This document shows, piece by piece, positions 17,502 through 27,192 of a stretch of 44,530 nt of DNA. The position numbers were made by a program, and so were the translations under genes. This DNA comes from an uncultured Acholeplasmatales bacterium (lineage in GTDB: Bacteria; Bacillota_I; Bacilli_A; Acholeplasmatales; Anaeroplasmataceae), in contig CALUXI010000013.1 of the NCBI GenBank assembly GCA_944324705.1, positions 1 to 44,530 of the forward strand. The letters are read 5' to 3'. How positions within the stretch are numbered: the first letter of the stretch is position 1; each line of letters begins with the position of its first letter. Under the pieces are notes generated by a model. The model made no database searches and was not told the DNA's origin. It saw only the letters and a list, made by a program, of their open reading frames with translations.

Positions 17502-20500
17502 TTGCCTCACCTTCCTTTTTAATAATCGGCATTACTTGGGCTTTTACACCTTGACGTGCCATAATTAAAATAGTATCAGCATAATCTTGTAATAAGCTCA
17601 TTCTTTGTGGTGGACAAGCTATAATTGTTTGAAGTGGCATAGAAGTAATAAAGTCCATCATAGCACGCATTCTATTACTATCCATCTTATCAAATACCTC
17701 ATCAAACATAACAATACCGATTGGATCGCCACCAAAAGCTTGATTTTTAGTATAAATTCTAACAAAAGAAGCAATAATAGCTACATAGAATGGTACCTGT
17801 GTTTCACCACCGGATTTTTCTTTAAATACTTTAGAATATGACATAGATTCACCTGCTTGGTTTGTAATCTTAATATCATAATCCATATAAGTACGATAAT
17901 CTGTAAATTTATTAATAACCCCATGGGAATTAATTTCATCTACCGCTAATGAATCAAATAATTCTTTAATTTGAGCTTCATATTTAGCTTCAAAGCTATT
18001 AGTAAATAATCCTGTAGTTCCATCATCAACATCAGATTTAACCATTTCATAGAAAGCTCCATATTCACTAGATTTAGGGAAAATAAATTCATAAGTATCA
18101 TTACCAAATCTAATATGACTTAAAGTATCATTAATCTTACCAATTTCAATTTCAGCTTGTTCAATATTAGCTCTTAATTTAGCTATAAAGTCTTCTTTAA
18201 AAATTAATTCAGCTTCTTCTCTAGCTGTTCTTACTTTTTGTTCATATTTAACAAGTTCTGTCTTCTCTAATTTATTTAATTCTGCATAATAAGCTGGCAT
18301 CTCATTAATACCAATTGAGAAACTTGAATCATAGTCATTAATATACTGATATTGTTTTGTTACTAAAGCTTCTTGCAATGTATCAAAGGTATTATCATTA
18401 ATATTATATTTTTGACCAAACAAATTGTAAGCTTCTTTATAAGAATGACCTTCCATAAATTCTTTAAATTCATTATTAGCTTTATCAATTAATGTAATAT
18501 TATCCTTACCTAATTTAGCTAACTCTTCTTTCTTAACAAGCAATAATTCATTTTGTTCTTGTACTTTTTCTTGTAAATTTAAAATACTTTGTGTTATACG
18601 ACCAATTTCTAAAGTAATAGAACTCTTCTTTTCTTCATTATTTTTAATTGTTTGTTCAATATGTTTATAATCATCTTCAACATCTTTAAGGCTTGAAGTA
18701 TTTAAATGTTCTTTTTGAAGATTTAAACCTTTTAATGTATCTTTCTCATACTCTAATTTTAAAGCTCCATCAATACCTACTAAAATGGCTTGGAAATCTA
18801 AACTATCAAGCAATGTTAAATCTTCTTCTAAACTATTAATTTCATTTTGAATTCTTTCATATTCGGCAGTGGTAGTTTTACCCTTTTCTTCCCATAATTT
18901 TTGTTGAGATTGATAGGCATTCTTACCACAGAACGGTTTTTCAATATTAGGGTTCATACTTCTAACTGTATATTGACTATATAACAAATAATCATTAGTA
19001 ATAGCTGTATTATAGTTTTCTAATTCTAATTCATTAGAACACATAATAACATTACCACAAGTCATATTAATATAACGGCGAGCATCTTCATTTTCAGATG
19101 ACATAATACTAGCTAAAGAATTAGGTTCAAACTTGTTAAAATTAGTAATTTTCTTCGTATTTACTAAACCAATACCATAGAATTGATATCTATCTTTAAC
19201 TCTGGCAAAAATTTGTAAAGCTTGATCATAATAACGTGGTTCAACAATCATATTGAAACGTCTATTTCCTAAGAATACCTCAATAGTATCTTGCCATTTT
19301 GGATCAGTTATTTCAACAAGTTCAGCAAAAATAAACACCGGTATATCATAATTATAAATACGTTTTAAACCTTCTTGTATTTCATCACGCAAACCTAATA
19401 ATTTACTAGGGAAATTAACCTTATTTTGACCTATTTTCTTTAATGCTGTAGCTATTTCATTGACATTAGCTATAACATTAGATTTTTGTAAGGTTAAAGC
19501 ACCTAAATCTTGGTTATCTTTTTGTTTATATTGTTCAACAAGGTTTCTTGCTTCTGTCAATTTTAATCTCGTAAAATCAACTTCATTTTGATTTAAATTA
19601 ATTAAAGACATATTAGCTAATTCATTAAAGATTTTTCTTTGACTGTTTTTCTTTCTTAAAGCATTTAAATTATCTTTAAACTCTGTAACATACTTTAAGA
19701 ATTTAGCATTATCTTCTTCTAATTCTTCAACATTTTTTTCTCTAGTTTCAATTTCTTTAGTGATATTTTCATTATTTTTAAATGTATCATCATTAGCTAA
19801 AACATTATATAATTCTTTACTACGTTGTTGTAAAGCACTAATTTCTCTTTCAATTTGTCTTAAATCACTTTCACGATTATTCTTCTTAACATTTTCTTTT
19901 TCAATATCATTTTTTAAATTTTTAATATCATTATTTACTTTTTCTTTAGCAAATAAAGTTTCTAAATATTCAATGTAATTCTTATTCTCTAAGATTTTTT
20001 CAAGTTCTTCATGAACACTTGTAATATCTTTTAAATCAGTTATCTTTTTCTTAATTAAATTTAAAGTATTTTCTAATTCTTTATAAGAACGAATAGTATC
20101 TTTAATAGCTGATACATCAATTTCTTTTTCTTCTAAGACATTTTGATAAATAAATTCTTTAACATCAGCAATAGGTTTAAAAGCCAAAGCTTTAGGTATT
20201 AATTTAAAGAAATCTTCATTAATTGAACCAAAGGCATTACGATATGCACGTTTAGCTTCTTTTTTAGTTAAGTAATACTCAAAATCAGGATTATTTTTTC
20301 TAAAAACAACAGTTGAATAAATCATACCTTGAGGTGAAACAAACCAACTATCAGAAATTTTACTATCCACTTTATAAAATAGAGACTTTACTGGCATTAA
20401 TTCACCAAAGGCATCGATTACAACCCCAACCGTGAAGTCTAGATTTGTTTTTTCATCATGAAACTCTAAGGCAACATGACCAGTCACATCTCCATCACGT

Positions 20501-20745
20501 AAATATTCCTTGTCATCTAAACCTAATTTACATTTAACATAACCACGCAAGTCTCTTTTTGACTTTTCATTAGCGGCCATGTTAAAGTTAGTTTCCCCAG
20601 CCGTAATAACATACATAATGGCATCCATAATTGTAGATTTACCACTAGCATTAGGTCCTGTTAATAAAACATGATTAGAAACATTAATTGTTTCATTAGC
20701 TAAATAGTGCCAATTAATTAGTCTTATTTTTGTTAACTTTTTCAT
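17488..20745 (-). CDS. jetC: JetC/MksB-like SMC ATPase
   Basis: This 1085-aa SMC-like ATPase of the Wadjet/MukB type has Walker A GPNASGKST (30-38), two long coiled-coil arms around a central hinge-like region (about 440-600), an ABC signature KSGGE (977-981) and Walker B VMFDEVFDKMD (D1015-E1016). The N-terminal LINWHYL segment is typical of JetC. In known JetABCD systems this subunit extrudes DNA loops and senses small circular plasmids, which JetD then cuts. Here it follows jetA and jetB with a 4-nt overlap and no jetD follows. It could act in plasmid defence with a distant nuclease or as a housekeeping condensin. Confidence 0.9.
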   Translation of the reverse strand: MKKLTKIRLINWHYLANETINVSNHVLLTGPNASGKSTIMDAIMYVITAGETNFNMAANEKSKRDLRGYVKCKLGLDDKEYLRDGDVTGHVALEFHDEKTNLDFTVGVVIDAFGELMPVKSLFYKVDSKISDSWFVSPQGMIYSTVVFRKNNPDFEYYLTKKEAKRAYRNAFGSINEDFFKLIPKALAFKPIADVKEFIYQNVLEEKEIDVSAIKDTIRSYKELENTLNLIKKKITDLKDITSVHEELEKILENKNYIEYLETLFAKEKVNNDIKNLKNDIEKENVKKNNRESDLRQIEREISALQQRSKELYNVLANDDTFKNNENITKEIETREKNVEELEEDNAKFLKYVTEFKDNLNALRKKNSQRKIFNELANMSLINLNQNEVDFTRLKLTEARNLVEQYKQKDNQDLGALTLQKSNVIANVNEIATALKKIGQNKVNFPSKLLGLRDEIQEGLKRIYNYDIPVFIFAELVEITDPKWQDTIEVFLGNRRFNMIVEPRYYDQALQIFARVKDRYQFYGIGLVNTKKITNFNKFEPNSLASIMSSENEDARRYINMTCGNVIMCSNELELENYNTAITNDYLLYSQYTVRSMNPNIEKPFCGKNAYQSQQKLWEEKGKTTTAEYERIQNEINSLEEDLTLLDSLDFQAILVGIDGALKLEYEKDTLKGLNLQKEHLNTSSLKDVEDDYKHIEQTIKNNEEKKSSITLEIGRITQSILNLQEKVQEQNELLLVKKEELAKLGKDNITLIDKANNEFKEFMEGHSYKEAYNLFGQKYNINDNTFDTLQEALVTKQYQYINDYDSSFSIGINEMPAYYAELNKLEKTELVKYEQKVRTAREEAELIFKEDFIAKLRANIEQAEIEIGKINDTLSHIRFGNDTYEFIFPKSSEYGAFYEMVKSDVDDGTTGLFTNSFEAKYEAQIKELFDSLAVDEINSHGVINKFTDYRTYMDYDIKITNQAGESMSYSKVFKEKSGGETQVPFYVAIIASFVRIYTKNQAFGGDPIGIVMFDEVFDKMDSNRMRAMMDFITSMPLQTIIACPPQRMSLLQDYADTILIMARQGVKAQVMPIIKKEGEANGTV

Positions 20746-21326
20746 TCTTCATCACCGCCTTGATTAATTCTATTAATTGTTTGATATAAAGAATTGATAT
20801 CTTCACCTGGAATAGCAAGTAATATAGTAGGCATTAAAACAATTCGGCAAGTTGAAGTTGATAAGTCACCTGTAGCTTCAATTAAATTATATCTTCTAAA
20901 TAATCTTAAAGAGGCAACTAAATCTGTTTTATTTAACTTTTTCTTTATCTCTAAGTTATCATATTTTTCATGGATGTCCGCAACTTGACAGACAACATTT
21001 TCATTTAATGATGTTTCTTTTAATTTTTCATGATATAAAAGACGCATAATTAACAATATTAATGTTTCATCTCTTTTTAAATGTAATGTTTGACCAACTG
21101 TAAAACCACCAAGCATAACTGAACCTTGTTGTTGATTTAAAGTTAATTCAAGACCTAAAATCTTAAAAAATTCATCAAAAACATCTTTATAACTCATCAA
21201 AAAATAATAAGCTTCTTTATTATCTTTTTTATCTCTTGCTAAAAAGTTATAGGTTAGTAGTTTATTAGCTACATCTTTAAACATTTGTTGTTGAGGATTA
21301 GTCATCTTTTCTAAGCTTTCTAACAT
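20742..21326 (-). CDS. jetB: JetB/MksE-like condensin subunit (DUF4194 type)
   Basis: This 194-aa winged-helix-type protein has the size and position of JetB (MukE/MksE-like kite subunit). Recognisable segments are FFKILGLELTLNQQQGSVML, LKRDETLILLIMRLLYHEK and a C-terminal wHTH-like stretch LVASLRLFRRYNLIEA. Such proteins bind the kleisin JetA and DNA. It sits 1 nt after jetA and overlaps jetC by ATGA, so the three are one operon. The assignment rests on gene order as much as on motif reading. Confidence 0.85.
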   Translation of the reverse strand: MLESLEKMTNPQQQMFKDVANKLLTYNFLARDKKDNKEAYYFLMSYKDVFDEFFKILGLELTLNQQQGSVMLGGFTVGQTLHLKRDETLILLIMRLLYHEKLKETSLNENVVCQVADIHEKYDNLEIKKKLNKTDLVASLRLFRRYNLIEATGDLSTSTCRIVLMPTILLAIPGEDINSLYQTINRINQGGDEE

Positions 21327-21327
21327 T

Positions 21328-22743
21328 TTAAACCTTCTTCCTAATTAAAAAGTCTTTCATTCTTAATCTTATATTTTCAATTTTCTTATCTAATACTAAT
21401 ACTTCAAAATCTTTTTCATTATCTAATGCATATAATATAGCATAAATAGCTAACATACATGTATCTTTATCAGTATTATATAAAATAACATCACTACCAT
21501 AGAAACGATCATCTTTTAAATGTTCATATAAGAAACTCTTAGCTATATCTTCACTATAAGGAGTTTGATATTGTTTAATAAAATCTGATTCAATATCAAA
21601 ATCAAACAAAACATTATCATCTAACATCAAATTATAATTATGTTTATAAGCTCCTCGTGGAATATAAATTGATGATTCATTTATTGCTCTATTATTTTTA
21701 AGTTTATAAAGACCATTGATTTGACTGATAGCCTTATCAATATGACCTTCTTTATTACTTTTTCTAACATATTTTAATAAGCCATTTAGTTTACCGATAA
21801 TATTATCGTCTTCAGATACTAAGAATTTGATTCTCGCAATTGTACTATTTACATAAGTTTTGCTCTTCTCATCTATTTCTGTAATCAAGCCATCTAAAGA
21901 ATTAAAAACATCAATAATTTCATCAATATTTCTAATCGCCATCATCATTCTTTTTTCTTCCGGAACTTTTGGGAAGTTTGTCCCTATAGCTGTTAAGATA
22001 AGTTCACTAGTTTCATATTCTTCTAATCTAGATACAATTCTTAATCTATATCTATTAATGTTATCAGACATTTTTAATTTTGCATATCCTTGTTCAACAA
22101 AGTTTTCTCGATAAGAAACTAAGTTTTCCATTAAATCTTTAACTTCTACTTGATCTAAAACTCCACTAATATAGTTCTTTAATCTAGCATCTAGCCTTCT
22201 AATAGAACGTAATAATAATTTAGTATTACGATTTACTTCTTGCATAATCACTGCATAATCAACAGAATCCATATTATTTAATAGAGCATAAATCGTATAA
22301 ATATATCCTTGATATTCTTTATTATCAATATTACTTATATCCTCATTATCGCTATGATCAACATAATTAGAATTGTAAACATGCATTAAAGCTTCCGTAA
22401 TAATAATACCTACATCAGAAAAATTTAGGACTTCAACATAGTCATTTGTGATGTCAACATAAATCCAACCACACTCTTCCATTCTTCTTAAAACATAATT
22501 AGCCAACTCACGGTTAGATTTAGGATTTGCTTCTTCATCATTTACATCTTCAACATCATAACTATATTTGTTTGTTTCTAAATAATGAACTAATTCATCA
22601 GTAATAATCTTTTTTTCAATACCTAATAAAGATCCTGTTTCATAAACCTTAAAAGCTTCGATAATCAAAGCTGCATAAACTCTTTTATTTTTAGAACTTA
22701 AAAGTGAAAAAAAGTTATCAGGAATAACGTTAAATACATCCAT
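21328..22743 (-). CDS. jetA: JetA/MksF-like kleisin subunit (DUF5716 type)
   Basis: This 471-aa protein is predicted to be the kleisin-like (MukF-type) subunit of a JetABC condensin. The N-terminus MDVFNVIPDNFFSLLSSKNKR and the following winged-helix region with LANYVLRRMEECGWIYVD are typical of the Wadjet JetA family, and long helices follow (about 150-330). I start at the ATG at 22743 because GAGGTG lies 7 nt upstream; the 18-residue upstream extension has no ribosome site. It is the first gene of the operon, with a strong extended -10 promoter just upstream. Confidence 0.87.
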   Translation of the reverse strand: MDVFNVIPDNFFSLLSSKNKRVYAALIIEAFKVYETGSLLGIEKKIITDELVHYLETNKYSYDVEDVNDEEANPKSNRELANYVLRRMEECGWIYVDITNDYVEVLNFSDVGIIITEALMHVYNSNYVDHSDNEDISNIDNKEYQGYIYTIYALLNNMDSVDYAVIMQEVNRNTKLLLRSIRRLDARLKNYISGVLDQVEVKDLMENLVSYRENFVEQGYAKLKMSDNINRYRLRIVSRLEEYETSELILTAIGTNFPKVPEEKRMMMAIRNIDEIIDVFNSLDGLITEIDEKSKTYVNSTIARIKFLVSEDDNIIGKLNGLLKYVRKSNKEGHIDKAISQINGLYKLKNNRAINESSIYIPRGAYKHNYNLMLDDNVLFDFDIESDFIKQYQTPYSEDIAKSFLYEHLKDDRFYGSDVILYNTDKDTCMLAIYAILYALDNEKDFEVLVLDKKIENIRLRMKDFLIRKKV

Positions 22744-22767
22744 TAATTTCACCTCAATCTTTATTAA

Positions 22768-22797
22768 ATTATAGCATACTTGACTTAATATATACAA
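22768..22797 (-). promoter_or_regulatory. Promoter of the jetABC-sepF operon
   Basis: A perfect TATAAT (22768-22773) is preceded by TGC (extended -10), with a weak -35, TTGTAT (22792-22797), 18 bp away. Transcription would start about 20 nt before the jetA ATG. Confidence 0.65.
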
Positions 22798-22822
22798 ATG
22801 TTTTTTTTGTTTCAGTGTAAAT

Positions 22823-22857
22823 AATAAAAAACCCCCAAATATTAAGGGTTTTTTTAC
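22823..22857. terminator. Bidirectional terminator after the ABC exporter genes
   Basis: An AACCC/GGGTT core stem (22830-22834 with 22846-22850) lies between T tracts on both strands. It ends the long leftward operon from 33008 and insulates jetA. Confidence 0.8.
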
Positions 22858-22876
22858 ATTACTTATTAAAATAAAG

Positions 22877-24607
22877 TTAATTAACTTTTAAAAATTGAGC
22901 TTCATAAATTTCTTTATAAAAACCACCTTTTGTTAATAACTCTTTATGAGTTCCTACCTCAACAACGTGACCTTTATTTAAAACAATTATTTTATCGGCA
23001 TCAATTATTGTTTTTAAACGATGTGCTATTACAAAACTTGTCCTACCTTCCATTAATTTACTAAAAGCTTTTTGAACTAAAACCTCAGTTCTAGTATCGA
23101 TATTTGAAGTAGCTTCATCTAATATTAATATTGGTGGTTTTTTTAACATTAACCTTGCTATACAAAGTAACTGTCTTTGACCTTCTGATAAATTAGTTTG
23201 TTTATCTAAAACCGTGTCATATGAATTACTTAATCTACTAATAAAACTATCAGCATAAGCTTCCTTAGCAGCCTTTATTATATCTTCATTTGTTGCTGAT
23301 AAGACACCATAACTTATATTTTCTTTAATGCTTCCATTAAAGGTCCAAGTGTCTTGTAAAACCATTCCAACATTATCTCTTAACTCTTTAATACTAATAT
23401 CTTTAATATTCTTATTATCAATTAATATTTCTCCTTTATTAACTTCATAAAACCGCATTAATAAATTAATAATTGTAGTTTTACCAGCCCCTGTCGGACC
23501 TACTATTGCTACCTTAGATCCTTTTTTAACCTCTAAATTAAAGTTTTCAATTAATGGTTTAGTAGGTAAATAACTAAAATAAACATTATTAAAAGTGACA
23601 TTTCCTTCTACCTCACCTAATTCTTCTTTAACTACATAATCATATTCTAGTTCATCTATTATTTCAAAAATTCTTTTAGCTGAAGCTAAACTATTTTGTA
23701 ATTCTGTCATAACCTGACTTATATCATTAAAAGGTTTAGTATAACTTTGAGCATAATTTAAAAATACCGTTAAATCACCAGGAGTTATTAAACCACTCAA
23801 AGCTCTAAGTGAACCATAAATTCCAACGCTTGCATAAACTAAACTATTAATTAATCTTGTTGTTGGGTTAACTAAAGCTGATAAGAATTGAGCTTTTACT
23901 CCTACTTTATATAATTCTTTATTAATCTCTTCTTCTTTTTTAAAGGCTGTAGCTTCATAATTATAACTTTTTACAATTTTTAACATATTAAAAGTTTCAT
24001 TATAGTGTGCAGATAAAAGACCTTTAATTTGAGCTTGTTTCCTAAATGTTTTATAACTCATTTTAGCAATAAAATAAGCAGCAAATAAACTTATCGGTGT
24101 CAAACATACAACAATTAAACCTACTTGATAAGAAACTACCATCATAAATGTTAAAGTCAAAACTATTGTAATTACTCCACTAATTAAGTTAGTCAATGCT
24201 TGTTGCATACCATCCCCTAAGGTATCTGCATCACCAATTATTCTCATTAAAATATCCCCTTCCTGATGGGAATCAATATAACTAATTGGCAATTTATCAA
24301 TTTTTTTAAATAAAGAATCTCTTATATCTTTAATTGTGACATTAGTAATATAAGCCATTAGATATTGCATCAAATAACCAAAGCCAGCTTGTAATAAACC
24401 TAAAATAGCCACATAAATAATTATTTTATTAAGCTCGTTAAAATTAACATTTGCTGGTCCTATTAAACTATCAATACCATCAGCTACAACAATAGGAATT
24501 AATAAAGTAGAAACTACTTGAATAATACTTGCTATAATAGCAATTATCAAAAGCAATTTATGTCTAAATAAAACTTGCAATACTCTTCTTAATGTACTTT
24601 TTTTCAT
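22877..24607 (-). CDS. ABC exporter half-transporter, catalytically complete NBD
   Basis: This 576-aa fused TMD-NBD exporter subunit has six membrane helices in about residues 15-300, then Walker A GPTGAGKTT, Q-loop, signature LSEGQRQ, Walker B ILILDEATSNID with the catalytic Glu, and an H-loop AHRLK. It pairs with the upstream half-transporter as a BmrC/D- or LmrC/D-type heterodimer exporting drugs, lipids or peptides. I use the internal ATG (24607), which has GTGAGG 8 nt upstream, rather than the longer frame from 24640. The gap to the upstream gene is 1 nt. Confidence 0.93.
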   Translation of the reverse strand: MKKSTLRRVLQVLFRHKLLLIIAIIASIIQVVSTLLIPIVVADGIDSLIGPANVNFNELNKIIIYVAILGLLQAGFGYLMQYLMAYITNVTIKDIRDSLFKKIDKLPISYIDSHQEGDILMRIIGDADTLGDGMQQALTNLISGVITIVLTLTFMMVVSYQVGLIVVCLTPISLFAAYFIAKMSYKTFRKQAQIKGLLSAHYNETFNMLKIVKSYNYEATAFKKEEEINKELYKVGVKAQFLSALVNPTTRLINSLVYASVGIYGSLRALSGLITPGDLTVFLNYAQSYTKPFNDISQVMTELQNSLASAKRIFEIIDELEYDYVVKEELGEVEGNVTFNNVYFSYLPTKPLIENFNLEVKKGSKVAIVGPTGAGKTTIINLLMRFYEVNKGEILIDNKNIKDISIKELRDNVGMVLQDTWTFNGSIKENISYGVLSATNEDIIKAAKEAYADSFISRLSNSYDTVLDKQTNLSEGQRQLLCIARLMLKKPPILILDEATSNIDTRTEVLVQKAFSKLMEGRTSFVIAHRLKTIIDADKIIVLNKGHVVEVGTHKELLTKGGFYKEIYEAQFLKVN

Positions 24608-24608
24608 T

Positions 24609-26324
24609 TTATATGACCTCACTTTCTGTTTGTGAATCATATATTTCCTTATATATTTTAGAATTATTTAATAAATCAGTATGTTGACCCATACCTACTA
24701 TCTCACCATTATCTAAAACAATAATTAAATCAGCACTTTTAATTTGTTCTATTCTTTCTGTTACTAAGATAGTAGTTAAATTTAAATTTTTCAAATTATT
24801 TCTTATTTCATAATCAGTTTTAAAATCAAGCGCTGATAAAGAATCATCTAAAAATAAGATGTGTGGTTTTAAAGCTAGGGCTCTAGCTATACTAAGTCTT
24901 TGTCTTTCCCCACCTGATAAGTTTTTTCCTCCTTGATAAATTAATTTATCTAACTTATCTTCATCATTTAAAATAAAATCAGCCTTACTTATCTTTAAAC
25001 TACTAATTAATTCTTCTTCACTTAAATTAGGATCTTTCCAATTCAAATTGGCTTTAACACTTAAATTTGCTAACATAGCCTTTTGGAAAACAAAACCTAT
25101 TTCTCTATTTAAAAAAGTCTTATCATATTCTTTAATATTTCGATTTCCTAAATAAACATCCCCCGAATTTGGATCATAAAATCTTGCTAACAAATATAAT
25201 AATGTACTTTTACCAGAACCAGTACCACCTAAAATACCAACAAAATCTCCTTCTTTTATTTTAAAACTTATGTTACTTAAACTAGGTTTTAAAGCTTTAG
25301 GGTAAGTAAAACTTAAATTATTAACTTCATATAAGTAATCCCCTACTTCTAATTTTTTAACTTCCCCATATTGTAACTTATTTTTTGTGTTAAATACTTC
25401 ATTAATTCTAATACTTGCAGAAGCTGCTTTACCAAAAATTTGAATTAAATTACAAACTACAAATATTGCTACTAGTATTTGATTTAAATAATTAACTAAA
25501 GCTGTAACATCACCTTGAGTTATAACAGCTTCATTGACCAAATTACCACTTAATTTCAATACACCTAAAATAGCTAGCGCAATAATAATACTAGATATTG
25601 GATTCAATAAGGCAGCTATTTTAGCTACTTTATTAGCATCATTTTCTAAATTTAATGTAGCTTCATTTAATCTTTTATTTTCATATTCTTCTTTATTAAA
25701 TGCCTTAACTACTCTAATACCACTTAAATTTTCTTTTGTAATAGTAGTTACTTTTTCTAAATCTTTTTGAACAATCTTATTACGAGGAATAGTTAAACGC
25801 ATAATAATTAAAGCAAAAGCTAAAATTAAAATACCCACTAATAAGAAAATAAGGCCAACATATATATTGATAATAAATGCTAAAACTATTGAACCAATAA
25901 CAATAAAAGGAGCCCTAATAACTAATCTTATTAACATAGCTACACTTACTTGTACTTGATTTATATCATTATTCATTCTCGTTAACAATTCAGATACTCC
26001 AAATGAATCTAATGTTAAAAAATCTAATGATTCAATATGTTTAAACAAATCATCTCTTATTTTAGTTCCTACCCCTTGACTAGTTATAGAAGCAAAATAT
26101 TGACAAACTAAAGTTGAACAAAACCCAACTACAGCTACTAAAAATAAAAGACCACCCATTTGAAATATATATGTTGAATTATTACCATTTATACCTTTAT
26201 CTATAATAGATGCCATAATTAAAGGAACAATAAGTTCAAATACAGCCTCTAATAATTTAAAAAGAGGGCCTAAAATGACCTCTTTTTTATAATATTTTAA
26301 ATACTTTTTATATAAACTAAACAT
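24609..26324 (-). CDS. ABC exporter half-transporter, degenerate NBD
   Basis: This 571-aa TMD-NBD subunit has six membrane helices, Walker A GGTGSGKST, signature LSGGERQR and Walker B LFLDDSLSALD. Asp replaces the catalytic Glu after the Walker B Asp, and the H-loop His is replaced (VTERIEQ in place of VTHR). These changes mark the non-hydrolysing site of an asymmetric heterodimeric exporter. The ATG at 26324 has GAGG at a 9-nt spacing and overlaps the preceding HAD gene by 8 nt. The HAD-exporter pair belongs to the operon that begins with the ECF sigma cluster. Confidence 0.93.
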   Translation of the reverse strand: MFSLYKKYLKYYKKEVILGPLFKLLEAVFELIVPLIMASIIDKGINGNNSTYIFQMGGLLFLVAVVGFCSTLVCQYFASITSQGVGTKIRDDLFKHIESLDFLTLDSFGVSELLTRMNNDINQVQVSVAMLIRLVIRAPFIVIGSIVLAFIINIYVGLIFLLVGILILAFALIIMRLTIPRNKIVQKDLEKVTTITKENLSGIRVVKAFNKEEYENKRLNEATLNLENDANKVAKIAALLNPISSIIIALAILGVLKLSGNLVNEAVITQGDVTALVNYLNQILVAIFVVCNLIQIFGKAASASIRINEVFNTKNKLQYGEVKKLEVGDYLYEVNNLSFTYPKALKPSLSNISFKIKEGDFVGILGGTGSGKSTLLYLLARFYDPNSGDVYLGNRNIKEYDKTFLNREIGFVFQKAMLANLSVKANLNWKDPNLSEEELISSLKISKADFILNDEDKLDKLIYQGGKNLSGGERQRLSIARALALKPHILFLDDSLSALDFKTDYEIRNNLKNLNLTTILVTERIEQIKSADLIIVLDNGEIVGMGQHTDLLNNSKIYKEIYDSQTESEVI

Positions 26325-27189
26325 TATCATCTGCCTCAAATTTATTTTGAAAATTTTGTAATTGTTTGATTTCTTTCTGTCTTAATTTTTCATATAAAAC
26401 CATGTTTTCCATACTCATTAATACAAATTTTTCTAAACTTGAATTCTCTCTATAATCAGCTAAACATACAAAATTAATTCTTGAATCATGAACTAATTTA
26501 GCTACTTTTTCCTGATCTTTAGTTCTATATACCGCAATAGATTTACCACCTTTATCTTTAACTACTTGCATACATGGAATATCTGTCATCCCGTCGCCTA
26601 TATAAATCATATTACGATAAAAAACATGTCTTCTATTATCTGGAGTGTCAGAATTTAACTTTTCTTCGTCAATAATATCAAATGCTCCTTTTGAAATACG
26701 GAAAATAAATTGAGTTTTTAAAGTAAAATTAATTGCCATTTTTGGCCATATAGCTTCCTTGGTTTTTTCATCATACAAAAATTCACAACCATAAATTTTC
26801 TTAAATTCATGAGCTATGCTGCTACCTTCAATAATTTCTTTAGTTCCAGAAGAAACAATATAATGTTCTACTTTAACTCCTAATTTTTCTCCATAACTGT
26901 TAATTCTATTAAACCAAGTTGAAACACCAGGAAAATATTTGATATTTTTACCTAAAGAGTTTAAATATTCCTTAGTTAATTTGATATTTTTTTCTTTACA
27001 CATATGAACCATTTCATACATATAAGCTAAAATTTTATCCATATGATGATTATTACCTAAAATCCCTGTCTTGCCCCAAAATTCGGCTGGCGTTAAACCT
27101 AGATTCGGAATAAAACTATAGTTTTGCATATCTTCTGTACATAAAGTTTTATCAAAATCATATAATATAGCAATTACTGGTTTTATCAT
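26317..27189 (-). CDS. HAD-superfamily phosphatase (PSP-like)
   Basis: This 290-aa soluble hydrolase has HAD motif I YDFDKTL (D11 and D13), motif II SSGTKE (about 120), a Lys-containing region, and motif IV IGDGMTDIPCM. The helical cap and the TKEII spacing recall phosphoserine-phosphatase-like proteins, but the substrate is unknown. The gene starts 3 nt after the lipoprotein gene, using a ribosome site within that gene's final codons, and its end overlaps the first ABC gene. It is thus embedded in the sigma-factor operon, possibly acting on an envelope or lipid precursor (inference). Confidence 0.88.
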   Translation of the reverse strand: MIKPVIAILYDFDKTLCTEDMQNYSFIPNLGLTPAEFWGKTGILGNNHHMDKILAYMYEMVHMCKEKNIKLTKEYLNSLGKNIKYFPGVSTWFNRINSYGEKLGVKVEHYIVSSGTKEIIEGSSIAHEFKKIYGCEFLYDEKTKEAIWPKMAINFTLKTQFIFRISKGAFDIIDEEKLNSDTPDNRRHVFYRNMIYIGDGMTDIPCMQVVKDKGGKSIAVYRTKDQEKVAKLVHDSRINFVCLADYRENSSLEKFVLMSMENMVLYEKLRQKEIKQLQNFQNKFEADDNV

Positions 27190-27192
27190 AAT

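Noticed and set aside
17488-22743. Complete Wadjet defence system
   Set aside because: No jetD-like gene is present next to jetABC, so it is not called as an intact defence locus.
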